A DNA stretch of 53,619 nt from Tepidamorphaceae bacterium (GTDB taxonomy: Bacteria; Pseudomonadota; Alphaproteobacteria; Rhizobiales; JAKSCL01), in NCBI GenBank assembly GCA_028289445.1, contig JANQPO010000018.1, forward strand, positions 1 to 53,619. The letters are read 5' to 3'. Positions 34,681 to 42,828 of this stretch are shown here, piece after piece. The notes under the pieces were generated by a model, which was given only the letters and a program-made list of their open reading frames with translations, ran no database searches and had not been told where the DNA came from. A program made the translations under genes and the position numbers. Within the stretch, counting starts at the first letter, position 1. Every line of letters begins with the position of its first letter.

Positions 34681-35784
34681 ATGTCCGATAGCAAGACTGA
34701 CGAGAGCATCGCCGTGAAGGAGGCACTGGAATTCAGTGCAGCGATGACGCGCAGTGTGGACGCTCTGTCCCGGATCAAGGACGACGATGTCGATGTCGGT
34801 GCGACGCCCAAGCGCTGTGTCTTGAAGCAGGATAAGGTGACGCTGCACCACTACGACAGACTGGACGGTGTGGCGACGGAGACCGCCCCGGTTCTCATCG
34901 TTTATGGCCTTATTGGCCGCTATACGATGGCTGATCTTCAAGAAGACCGGTCGCTCGTCCGCAACCTTTTGGGGCGCGGTGTTGATCTCTACGTCGTCGA
35001 CTGGGGCCATCCGACCCGCGCTGATCAGAACCTGACGCTCGATGATTATGTCGACTGGTATCTGGACGATTGCGTCGACCATATTTGCAAGGCTGCCGGA
35101 GTGGACGCGGTCACGCTTCTTGGCATCTGCGAGGGCGGCGTGTTCTCGACGCTTTACGCCGCCCGGCATCCCAAGAAGGTGAAGAACCTGATCCTGACCA
35201 TCACGCCTATCGATTTTCACGGCGACCAGCGCGACGACGACCAGACCCATGGGTTCATCAATCTGTGGACGCGTAACCTTGGAAACGACGACATCGACCG
35301 GCTGATCGACGCGTTCGGCAATCTTCCAGGCGAGATCATGGCCAGCGTGTTTCAGATGATGACGCCGGTACGCACGCTGACAAAGTACAATCTCGACCTG
35401 CTCGACGCGGCCGGCGACGAGAAGCGGCTCTTGAACTTCCTGCGCATGGAAAAGTGGCTGGCTGACCGCCCCCATCATCCAGGGGCCGCCGCGCGCCAGT
35501 GGCTGGTCGATTTCTACAAGGACAACAAGCTGATCAAGGGCGAGATCGTGCTGTCGGGCGAGCGCGTCGATCTGAAAAACCTGAAGATGCCGATCCTCAA
35601 CATCTATGCGCTTCAGGATCATATCATCCCGCCGCCGTGTTCGACGGCGCTCAAGGATCACGTCGGCACCAAGGACTATACCGAGCTTGCGCTGCCTGGC
35701 GGTCATGTGGGCGTTTATGTCAGCGGCAAGAGCCAGGGGATCGTCGGCGACGGCGTGTTCAACTGGCTGATCGAGCGGCAATAG
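34681..35784 (+). CDS. phaC: Class III polyhydroxyalkanoate synthase catalytic subunit PhaC
   Basis: A 367-residue polyester synthase that polymerises hydroxyacyl-CoA and releases CoA. The length and the absence of the long N-terminal domain of class I enzymes fit class III. The triad is C150 in GICEGG, D313 in LQDHIIPP and H342 in GGHVGVY; the spacing agrees with the Allochromatium enzyme (C149, D302, H331). The residue after the nucleophile Cys is Glu, where class III enzymes usually have Gln. Start is ATG 34681; a GTG at 34663 is also in frame. It lies directly after phaE and before a CoA transferase. Confidence 0.9.
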   Translation: MSDSKTDESIAVKEALEFSAAMTRSVDALSRIKDDDVDVGATPKRCVLKQDKVTLHHYDRLDGVATETAPVLIVYGLIGRYTMADLQEDRSLVRNLLGRGVDLYVVDWGHPTRADQNLTLDDYVDWYLDDCVDHICKAAGVDAVTLLGICEGGVFSTLYAARHPKKVKNLILTITPIDFHGDQRDDDQTHGFINLWTRNLGNDDIDRLIDAFGNLPGEIMASVFQMMTPVRTLTKYNLDLLDAAGDEKRLLNFLRMEKWLADRPHHPGAAARQWLVDFYKDNKLIKGEIVLSGERVDLKNLKMPILNIYALQDHIIPPPCSTALKDHVGTKDYTELALPGGHVGVYVSGKSQGIVGDGVFNWLIERQ

Positions 35785-35793
35785 GCCCGGACC

Positions 35794-37710
35794 ATGTCGG
35801 GCAAGCGGGTTGAGGCAGAAGAAGCGGTTTCCGTCATCCGGGACGGCGACACGGTCTGCATCTCCGGCTTTGTCGGTGTCGGCACGCCCGATGAACTCTT
35901 GATCGCGCTCGAGCGACGGTTCCTGGAGACCGGACATCCGCGCGATCTGACGCTGGTCTTCGCCGCCGCGCCGGGGGATGGCGGTGACAAGGGTCTCAAT
36001 CGTCTGGCCCATCCCGGTTTGGTCAAGCGCGGTGTCGGGGGACACTGGTCGCTGGTGCCGAGACTCTCAAAACTTGCCGTCGACAATCAGATCGAGGCCT
36101 ACAATCTGCCGCTTGGCTGCGTCAGCCAGCTTTACCGCGAAATCGCCGGTGGCAAGCCGGGCATGCTCTCGAAAGTGGGATTGCGGACCTTTGTCGATCC
36201 GCGCCAGTCGGGCGGGCGCATCAATGCGTGTACGACCGAAGACCTGGTCGCACTACAGGTCATCGATGGCGAGGAGTGGTTGTTCTACAAGTCCTTCCCG
36301 ATCGACGTCGCGCTGCTGCGGGCCACCACGGCCGATACCAAGGGCAACGCGACGATGGAGCGCGAGGCCTTGATCCTGGATGCGACGGCCGCCGCCATGG
36401 CCGCGCACAACTCCGACGGCGTGGTGATCGTCCAGATCGAGCGCATGGCGATCCACGGTTCCCTGCTTCCGAAGCGCGTGGTCATCCCCGGCGCCCTTGT
36501 CGACTGCGTGGTGAAGTCGGCGCCGGAAAACCATTTCCAGACCTATGCCACGCCCTACAATCACGCCTTCTCCGGCGAATTGCGGCAGCCGCTGGAAGCC
36601 GTCGAGCGAATGTCGCTCAACGAGCGTAAGATCATCGCGCGCCGCGCCGCGCTCGAACTGCCGATCAACGGCGTCGTCAATCTCGGCATCGGCATGCCGG
36701 AGGGCGTCGCCAGCGTGGCGGCCGAGGAGGATATGCTCGATTGCGTCACGCTGACGGCGGAACCCGGCGTGATCGGCGGGATGCCGCAAGGCGGCCTCGA
36801 CTTCGGCGCGGCGCTGAACGCCGACGCGATCGTTCAGCAAAGCGCGCAGTTCGATTTCTACGATGGCGGCGGTCTTGACATGGCCTGTCTGGGCATGGCC
36901 CAGTCGGACCGCGCCGGCAATGTGAACGTCTCCAAGTTCGGTCCGCGCTTCGCCGGTGCCGGAGGCTTCATCAACATCAGCCAGAATGCTAGCCGTCTTG
37001 TCCTCGCCGGGACGTTTACCGCCGGTGGGCTGAAGGTGGCGATCGAAAACGGCGAGCTGCGTATCGTGCAAGAAGGCAAAGTCCAAAAGTTCGTCGATGC
37101 GGTTGAACACGTCACCTTTTCCGGCGAACTGGCCGCGGAGACCGGTCAGCCGGTGCTTTATGCGACGGAACGCTGCGTCTTTCGCGCATCGAGAAAAGGG
37201 TTGGAATTGGTTGAAATCGCGCCTGGTATCGAGATCGAGCGTGATATCCTGCCGCACATGGGATTCGAACCGGTCATCGATCGTGTGGCACTCATGGACC
37301 CACGTATCTTCCTCGATCAGCCGATGGGTCTGCGCGCCGAGATGCTGGATGCCAGTTTGGTGGATCGCATTACATTTAACGCCAGCACCAATCGCCTGGA
37401 GGTCAACTTCAGGGGCTATGCGATGACCGATCCGGCCGACCTTGAGGTCTTGGAGAGAACTGTGGGCGAACATTGCGGCGGTCGCGAGGGCGCGGTCGAT
37501 TGCGTCGTCTGGTATGACGGGTTCTCCCTGGCGGCCGATCTTGAAGGCGCTTACCGGGACCTCATCGCGAAACTTGAAAAGCGCTACTATCGCACTGCGA
37601 CGCGGTATACCCGCAGCCCGTTTCAGCGCCTGCGGTTCGATGCGGAACTGGCGAAACGCGATCTCAGCACGCGGCTCCATGCCGGTGCTGTTGTGACGGG
37701 CCGCGCATGA
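35794..37710 (+). CDS. Acyl-CoA:carboxylate CoA-transferase (YdiF/Pct type) with C-terminal extension
   Basis: A 638-residue single-chain family I CoA transferase, with alpha-like and beta-like domains fused as in YdiF and propionate CoA-transferase Pct. The catalytic Glu is E323 in AEPGVIGG, equivalent to E324 of Clostridium propionicum Pct. Other blocks are FVGVGTPDELL near residue 28 and NLGIGMPEGVA near 300. The CoA transferase part ends near residue 520. About 115 further residues (ILPHMGFEPVIDRVALMD onward) make the protein longer than Pct (about 525). Such enzymes activate lactate, 3- or 4-hydroxyacids with acetyl-CoA, so it can supply monomers to PhaC. Its stop overlaps the next start (ATGA). 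Confidence 0.88.
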   Translation: MSGKRVEAEEAVSVIRDGDTVCISGFVGVGTPDELLIALERRFLETGHPRDLTLVFAAAPGDGGDKGLNRLAHPGLVKRGVGGHWSLVPRLSKLAVDNQIEAYNLPLGCVSQLYREIAGGKPGMLSKVGLRTFVDPRQSGGRINACTTEDLVALQVIDGEEWLFYKSFPIDVALLRATTADTKGNATMEREALILDATAAAMAAHNSDGVVIVQIERMAIHGSLLPKRVVIPGALVDCVVKSAPENHFQTYATPYNHAFSGELRQPLEAVERMSLNERKIIARRAALELPINGVVNLGIGMPEGVASVAAEEDMLDCVTLTAEPGVIGGMPQGGLDFGAALNADAIVQQSAQFDFYDGGGLDMACLGMAQSDRAGNVNVSKFGPRFAGAGGFINISQNASRLVLAGTFTAGGLKVAIENGELRIVQEGKVQKFVDAVEHVTFSGELAAETGQPVLYATERCVFRASRKGLELVEIAPGIEIERDILPHMGFEPVIDRVALMDPRIFLDQPMGLRAEMLDASLVDRITFNASTNRLEVNFRGYAMTDPADLEVLERTVGEHCGGREGAVDCVVWYDGFSLAADLEGAYRDLIAKLEKRYYRTATRYTRSPFQRLRFDAELAKRDLSTRLHAGAVVTGRA

Positions 37711-38624
37711 TCACATTGAGCCGGTCGCGCGGCGCACGAAGAAAGACATCCGCTAGATCCACACAGGCGGCGAAGGTGAGCGACGGTAAGGTTCGCTGCA
37801 TTTCGCGGCACGGCTTCCATCATGTCGCGTATCGCGATTGGGGGAATCCGCGCGCCAAGCACACCGTGATGTGCGTTCATGGCTTGACTCGCAACAGCCG
37901 CGACTTCGACGTTCTTGCAGCACGGTTGTCGGCCGACAGCCGTGTCATCTGCCCGGACTTGGTCGGTCGCGGGAAGAGCGATTGGCTCAGCGATCCGGCG
38001 GATTACAATCTCCTTCAATACAATATGGACATGACGGTCCTGGCGGCGAAGGTCGGGTTGCAGGACTTAACCTGGATCGGCACATCGCTTGGCGGCCTGA
38101 TGGGCATGGCACTGGCCGGCATCGAGAACTCGCCGATCAATCGTCTGGTCGTCAACGACGTGGCGCCGGTCATTCCGCGGCCGGCGCTGCGCCGGATCAC
38201 AAGCTATGTCGAGGAGCGCCGGCACTTTCCGGACCTTGCAAGCGTCGAGAGTCATCTTCGCACGACACTTGAACCATTCGCGCCCATGACCGACGACGAT
38301 TGGGCGCACATGACAGAGCACAGCAGCGTCGAAGTCGCCGACGGCTTCCTGATGCACCATGATCCCGACATCATGCAGAACTTTCGCCGTTACTGGGTCT
38401 TCACGCATTTCAGCCTCTGGCGCTACTGGGACAAGATCACGTGCCCGGTGCTGATCCTGCGCGGGACGGAGTCCGACTTTCTGACCGAGAACCTCCTTGA
38501 CGAGATGCTCCAACGTCTGCCGCACGCACAGGCGATCGAATTCGAAGGGGTGGGTCACACGCCGACACTGAACGTTCCGGAGCAGATCGATCCGATCCTG
38601 GACTGGCTGGCGGATGTCCGATGA
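37707..38624 (+). CDS. Alpha/beta hydrolase
   Basis: A 305-residue alpha/beta-hydrolase-fold protein. The oxyanion region is CVHGLTRNSRDF, the nucleophile is S127 in GTSLGG, a likely acid lies in GTESDFL and the His in GVGHTPTL. An Arg/Ser-rich tail of about 25 residues precedes the fold. It is translationally coupled to the CoA transferase and to the following dehydrogenase. In a PHA operon it could be an intracellular depolymerase, an oligomer hydrolase or a thioesterase. It lacks the Cys nucleophile seen in classical intracellular PhaZ enzymes. The role is inference from position. Confidence 0.82.
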   Translation: MITLSRSRGARRKTSARSTQAAKVSDGKVRCISRHGFHHVAYRDWGNPRAKHTVMCVHGLTRNSRDFDVLAARLSADSRVICPDLVGRGKSDWLSDPADYNLLQYNMDMTVLAAKVGLQDLTWIGTSLGGLMGMALAGIENSPINRLVVNDVAPVIPRPALRRITSYVEERRHFPDLASVESHLRTTLEPFAPMTDDDWAHMTEHSSVEVADGFLMHHDPDIMQNFRRYWVFTHFSLWRYWDKITCPVLILRGTESDFLTENLLDEMLQRLPHAQAIEFEGVGHTPTLNVPEQIDPILDWLADVR

Positions 38625-39604
38625 AGGTCCATATTCTCGACGATTGGTTCGACACACTCAGACATCTGCAGTGCTTCGAGAAACTGGCGACGCATGAGGT
38701 CACGGTCTGGACCGACCACGTCGAGGATCCAGCCCTCCTTGCCGATCGGTTTGCGGAGGCCGAAGCCCTGGTTCTCTTTCGTGAACGAACGCGGATCAGC
38801 GCTGGCCTTCTGGAGCAACTCCCGACGCTCGAACTGATCAGCCAGCGAAGCGTCTATCCCCATATCGATATCGATGCCTGCACCCAAAACAACGTGCTGG
38901 TCTGCTCCAATATGCACGCCGGTACGCCGTCTTATGCGGCGGCGGAGTTGACCTGGGCCTTGATCCTCACGGCGATGCGGCAGATCCCCCAGCAGGTCGC
39001 GTCGCTCAAGGCCGGGACCTGGCAGTCGGGCGTCGGCAAGACACTGCGCAGTCGTCGACTCGGTCTCTACGGCTATGGCCGGATTGCGAAGGCCGTTGCC
39101 GATTATGCCGACGCGTTCGACATGGAAACGGTCTGGTGGGCGTCCAATGAAGGTCGGGCGCGGGCCAAGGACGAGGGCAGAACGGTCGCCGAAAGTCGCG
39201 AAAGCTTTTTTGCAGAGTCCGACATCGTATCGATCCATGTCCGGTTGAAACCGTCGACGCAGGGGATCATCACCAAAGCAGACCTCTCGGCGATGCGGCC
39301 CGACGCGCTGTTCGTGAACACCTCGCGGGCGGGCCTCGTCGAGCCGGGCGCACTGCTTGCGGCGCTCAACGACGGTCGGCCGGGTTTGGCGGCCATCGAC
39401 GTGTTCGACACGGAGCCGCTGACGGACCCGTCCGATCCGCTCGCCACGCATCCTTGTGTCATCGCCACCCCGCATATCGGCTATGTAACGGAGGACGAAT
39501 TCAATCTTCAGTTCGCCGACGTCTTCGATCAGATCAACGCCTATGCGACCGGTGCGCCGATCCACATGATCAATCCGGAGGTTTGGGCGGCGCGGGCGCG
39601 TTGA
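38621..39604 (+). CDS. D-2-hydroxyacid dehydrogenase
   Basis: A 327-residue NAD(P)-dependent D-2-hydroxyacid dehydrogenase. The Rossmann loop is GYGRIA near residue 150. Catalytic residues appear as Arg in NTSRAGLVE, Glu in FDTEPL and His in TPHIGYV. It is unlike the operon-1 paralogue at 1865-2902 outside these motifs. It is the last gene of the seven-gene operon and starts inside the hydrolase stop codon. Its last 35 bases overlap the 3' end of the convergent AbrB-type gene. It could reduce a 2-oxoacid to a D-2-hydroxyacid for activation by the Pct-like transferase. Confidence 0.88.
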   Translation: MKVHILDDWFDTLRHLQCFEKLATHEVTVWTDHVEDPALLADRFAEAEALVLFRERTRISAGLLEQLPTLELISQRSVYPHIDIDACTQNNVLVCSNMHAGTPSYAAAELTWALILTAMRQIPQQVASLKAGTWQSGVGKTLRSRRLGLYGYGRIAKAVADYADAFDMETVWWASNEGRARAKDEGRTVAESRESFFAESDIVSIHVRLKPSTQGIITKADLSAMRPDALFVNTSRAGLVEPGALLAALNDGRPGLAAIDVFDTEPLTDPSDPLATHPCVIATPHIGYVTEDEFNLQFADVFDQINAYATGAPIHMINPEVWAARAR

Positions 39605-40637
39605 TGCGCCGATGCTGGGCAGCGAAGACCCGGGCGGCCAGAGGTGCGACGATAATCACGACGACAATGCGTGTGAGATGGTGAGCAACCACGTAGCCCA
39701 GGTCAGCGCCCGAAACGATCGCCAACACGGCCATCTCGGCCTGGCCGCCCGGTGCGAATGCCAGAAAGGCGTTCAGCGGCGACGCTATCCCGGACAGAAT
39801 GACGGTTTCGGTGAGAGCGGCCGTCAGGACCGCTAAGATCAATACGAACGCAATCGCGGCGGCGACCACACGGCGCAATTCGCCGAGCGTGACACCGACA
39901 TAGGACACACCAATCCCCATTCCGATGAAGAACTGTGCGCCGAGAATGGCCTCAGATGGCGGCCGGTGATGAACGACTCCGGCGAGTGACAGGATCGCCG
40001 TGAGGATCAGTGGGCCGAGGATGGATGCGCCGAACAGGCCGATCCGTTCGCCGCCCTTCCAACCGATGATTGCAGCGAGTGCCATCACCACCAGTTCGAC
40101 GGCGGGAAGGTTGGCCGCGGGTTCGCCGATCGGGTTGTCCAGCGATGCGCCGAAGAGCGACGTGAGGACGATCGGGGCGATGGTGACAGTGACCAAAATG
40201 CGCGTTGTGTGGACAAGCGAGAGCGCGCGCATGTCGCCGCCCGCCTGCGCGCCGAAGATAACCATTTCCTGCAACCCGCCTGGCATGGCGGCGTAATAGG
40301 CAGTCGTTCGGTCGAACCGGCAGATTCGCGAAAAGAACGGAATGCCAATGAGGGCGATCAGCGCGATATAGGGTGGGATGAACGCCACCGAGACCGCCAT
40401 TTGCGGAAGCTGACCGACAACCTGAGGCGTCACCGAGGCTCCCACCGCCACGCCGAGAATGGTGCGCGCGCCGACCGAGATAAGCTCTAGTCCTTTGAGC
40501 TTCGCTCCGCAAAGCGCTGCAATGAGACACGCGAACATCGGCCCGAACAGGAAGGGCAGGGGCAGTCCCGAAGCATAGAAGATCGCCGTGCCGATTGCTG
40601 CGGCGACTACGGTTTGGAGTCTGCGGGCGATGGCCAT
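39570..40637 (-). CDS. AbrB-family membrane protein, putative carboxylate transporter
   Basis: A 355-residue inner-membrane protein with about ten hydrophobic segments arranged as two repeats. Each repeat carries a PGG motif (AAMPGGLQEM and AFAPGGQAEM) at equivalent positions, the mark of the AbrB duplication family (TIGR03082), often mislabelled ammonia monooxygenase. ATG 40635-40637 is taken as start; a longer frame to 40700 would run into the operator. It is divergent from GntR-tcuA-tcuB, so it probably moves tricarballylate or a relative, replacing the MFS carrier TcuC of Salmonella. That role is inference. Confidence 0.85.
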   Translation of the reverse strand: MAIARRLQTVVAAAIGTAIFYASGLPLPFLFGPMFACLIAALCGAKLKGLELISVGARTILGVAVGASVTPQVVGQLPQMAVSVAFIPPYIALIALIGIPFFSRICRFDRTTAYYAAMPGGLQEMVIFGAQAGGDMRALSLVHTTRILVTVTIAPIVLTSLFGASLDNPIGEPAANLPAVELVVMALAAIIGWKGGERIGLFGASILGPLILTAILSLAGVVHHRPPSEAILGAQFFIGMGIGVSYVGVTLGELRRVVAAAIAFVLILAVLTAALTETVILSGIASPLNAFLAFAPGGQAEMAVLAIVSGADLGYVVAHHLTRIVVVIIVAPLAARVFAAQHRRINAPAPPKPPD

Positions 40638-40672
40638 GCGCAAAGGTACAGCACCTTGATCATGAAATGATA

Positions 40673-40711
40673 TTGACGTATTGAATCCAATTGTATACAT
40701 TAGTATTCAAC
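40673..40711 (+). promoter_or_regulatory. GntR-type operator and promoter between AbrB-type gene and tcu genes
   Basis: TTGAAT (40681-40686) and ATTCAA (40705-40710) flank TGTATACA (40692-40699), all symmetric about 40695.5. TTGTATAC-like cores are typical of FCD-subfamily GntR operators. A plus-strand promoter fits over it: TTGACG at 40673-40678, 17 bases, TACATT at 40696-40701. A repressor bound here would block both divergent units. Confidence 0.65.
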
Positions 40712-41413
40712 ATGGCAAGCCTAGGAAACTATGTGCCCGACACCGACCCATTGCTTCGAGAACCGTCGCACGGCCAAGGCGCCTATGAGCGCCTGCTGAG
40801 CGAGATCGCGGCGGGCGCGTTGCAGCCGGGCGATCGGTTGACGGAGACCGAAATCGCCGAGCGCCTGGAGATCAGTCGGACACCCGTGCGTGAAGCGATC
40901 CGCCAGCTTGAGGCCGATGGGTTGGTGACACACGTTCCGCGCGCCGGCGCGACCGTTCGGACCCTCGACTACTCTGAGGTGATGGAACTCTACGACATCC
41001 GGGCGGTGCTGGAGGGTGCCGCCGCCAGCTTTGCCTCGCGGGCCGCATCCGACATCGAGATCGCCGAACTTGAGACAATCAATGCCGAACTTGCCGCAGC
41101 AACGGACGATGGCGCCCGGGCGTTTGAGCTCAATCGCCAGTTTCACATGACGCTACTCGATGCTGCACGAAACCGGTTTCTCGCCAAGTCCATGAAAACG
41201 CTGCAGAAAACCTTGATGATTCTTGGTCCGTCGACGCTTCAGGAAACCACGCGGGCGGAAGCTGCGGTGGATGAGCACAATGCAGTTCTGGATGCCTTGC
41301 GCGCACGTGACGGCGATGAAGCGGAGACAGCCATGCGAGCGCACATCCGGGCATCGCATCGGTCGCGCCTGCACCAGCTTCGAAGCCGCGTTCGACCGCT
41401 CGATAGCGAATAA
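40712..41413 (+). CDS. GntR-family transcriptional regulator, FCD subfamily
   Basis: A 233-residue regulator. The N-terminal winged helix contains LQPGDRLTETEIAERLEISRTPVREAIRQLEADGLV (residues about 36-71), the standard FadR-type recognition region. The C-terminal all-helical FCD domain has the metal-ligand pattern D in YDIRAVLEG, H in FHMTLLDAA, and H residues late in the sequence (DEHNAVLDAL, AHIRASH). The ATG at 40712 has no ribosome-binding site; a GTG at 40733 has AGGAA upstream and may be the true start. It precedes tcuA by 11 bases and sits next to a strong palindrome, so it probably senses the carboxylate substrate and represses both divergent units. Confidence 0.88.
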   Translation: MASLGNYVPDTDPLLREPSHGQGAYERLLSEIAAGALQPGDRLTETEIAERLEISRTPVREAIRQLEADGLVTHVPRAGATVRTLDYSEVMELYDIRAVLEGAAASFASRAASDIEIAELETINAELAAATDDGARAFELNRQFHMTLLDAARNRFLAKSMKTLQKTLMILGPSTLQETTRAEAAVDEHNAVLDALRARDGDEAETAMRAHIRASHRSRLHQLRSRVRPLDSE

Positions 41414-41424
41414 ACCCATTAGCC

Positions 41425-42828
41425 ATGCAGGACACCCAAAAACTGGTGGAACGGACGTGGGATGTCATCGTTGTTGGCGGCGGCAATGCCGCGCTGTGTG
41501 CCGCGATCACGGCCGCCGAAAAGGGTGCGTCCGTACTCCTTCTTGAGGGTGCTCCGAAACCCTATCGCGGCGGCAACAGCCGCCACACGCGCAACTTTCG
41601 CTGCATGCATCACGGTCCCCTTTCAGTCCTGACCGACACGTATGGGGAGGATGAATATTTCGACGATCTCATGCGCGTCACCGGTGGCAAGACCGACGAA
41701 ACGCTGGCGCGCCTTGCCATCACGTCGTCCGAGGACTGTCTACCTTGGATGGAGGCCCATGGCGTGCGTTTCCAGCCCTCGTTGTCGGGCACGCTCAGCC
41801 TGTCCCGCACGAACGCCTTCTTCCTCGGCGGCGGCAAGGCGCTCGTCAACGCGTACTACAACACGGCAGAGGACCTGGGCGTTTCAATCACTTACGAAGC
41901 GCACGTCACCGACATCCTCATCGAAGGCGGCCGATTTGTCGGCGTGACGGTTGAGGGACCGGAAGCGGAGGTCACGATCGAGGCGCGAGCCTGCGTCATC
42001 GCGTCCGGCGGCTTTCAGGCTGATCTCGATTGGCTGGCGCGGGCTTGGGGGCCGGCGGCACGCAACTTCCTTATCCGCGGCACGCCCTACAATCGCGGGG
42101 TCGTGCTGAAGGCCATGCTCGAGCAAGGGGCGGAAAGCGTTGGGGATCCGACCCAATGTCATGCCGTCGCGATCGACGGACGCGCACCGAAATTCGACGG
42201 TGGGATAGTGACGCGGTTGGATTGCGTACCGTTCTCCATCGTCGTCAATCGCGATGCAGAGCGCTTCTACGACGAAGGCGAGGATGTTTGGCCGAAGCGC
42301 TACGCGATCTGGGGGCGGCTTGTCGCGGCACAGCCGGATCAAGTGGCCTACGCCGTTATCGATTCCAAAAGCCTCGATCTGTTCATGCCTTCGGTCTTTC
42401 CGCCGGAAAAGGCCGACACGATTGAAGCACTCGGCGATCGGTTAGGGATTTCCGGCGATAAGCTTGCGCAGACGGTTGCGGCGTTCAACACGGCCTGCGG
42501 CTCCGGTGAATTCAAACCAACCGAATTGGATAGCTTGGCGACGCAAGGCATCGCGCCGGCCAAGACGAACTGGGCACGCCCGATCTCCGACCCGCCGTTT
42601 TACGGCTACAGCCTCAGGCCGGGCGTGACCTTCACCTACCTCGGCTTGAAGGTCGATGAGAATGCCCGGGTGCAGAAACCTGAGGGCGCCTACGAGAACG
42701 TTTGGGCCGCCGGTGAGACCATGGCCGGCAGCATTTTGGGCCAGGGCTATCTGGCCGGATTCGGGATGACGATCGGGACGGTCTTTGGCCGCATAGCCGG
42801 ACGGGAGGCGGCCACCCATGCCGCTTGA
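41425..42828 (+). CDS. tcuA: FAD-dependent tricarballylate dehydrogenase TcuA
   Basis: A 467-residue flavoprotein of the fumarate-reductase/succinate-dehydrogenase family. It oxidises tricarballylate to cis-aconitate, passing electrons to TcuB. FAD-binding loop VVGGGNAALCAAITAAEKG at about residues 15-33, then GGNSRHTRNFRCMHHGP, a TcuA-type block, and the C-terminal flavin loop WAAGETMAGSILGQGYLAGFGM near residue 430. The length agrees with Salmonella TcuA. It overlaps tcuB by 11 bases. The gene order regulator-tcuA-tcuB is as in Salmonella, but the regulator here is GntR rather than LysR and there is no tcuC. Confidence 0.9.
   Translation: MQDTQKLVERTWDVIVVGGGNAALCAAITAAEKGASVLLLEGAPKPYRGGNSRHTRNFRCMHHGPLSVLTDTYGEDEYFDDLMRVTGGKTDETLARLAITSSEDCLPWMEAHGVRFQPSLSGTLSLSRTNAFFLGGGKALVNAYYNTAEDLGVSITYEAHVTDILIEGGRFVGVTVEGPEAEVTIEARACVIASGGFQADLDWLARAWGPAARNFLIRGTPYNRGVVLKAMLEQGAESVGDPTQCHAVAIDGRAPKFDGGIVTRLDCVPFSIVVNRDAERFYDEGEDVWPKRYAIWGRLVAAQPDQVAYAVIDSKSLDLFMPSVFPPEKADTIEALGDRLGISGDKLAQTVAAFNTACGSGEFKPTELDSLATQGIAPAKTNWARPISDPPFYGYSLRPGVTFTYLGLKVDENARVQKPEGAYENVWAAGETMAGSILGQGYLAGFGMTIGTVFGRIAGREAATHAA

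Noticed and set aside
34369..36045. A 558-codon minus-strand open frame across phaE, phaC and the CoA transferase.
   Set aside because: It is antisense to genes with complete catalytic motifs, matches no family and is expected by chance in GC-rich codons.
36253..37680. A 475-codon minus-strand open frame opposite the CoA transferase.
   Set aside because: Composition is rich in His, Arg and Asp with no recognisable domain; shadow of the real gene.
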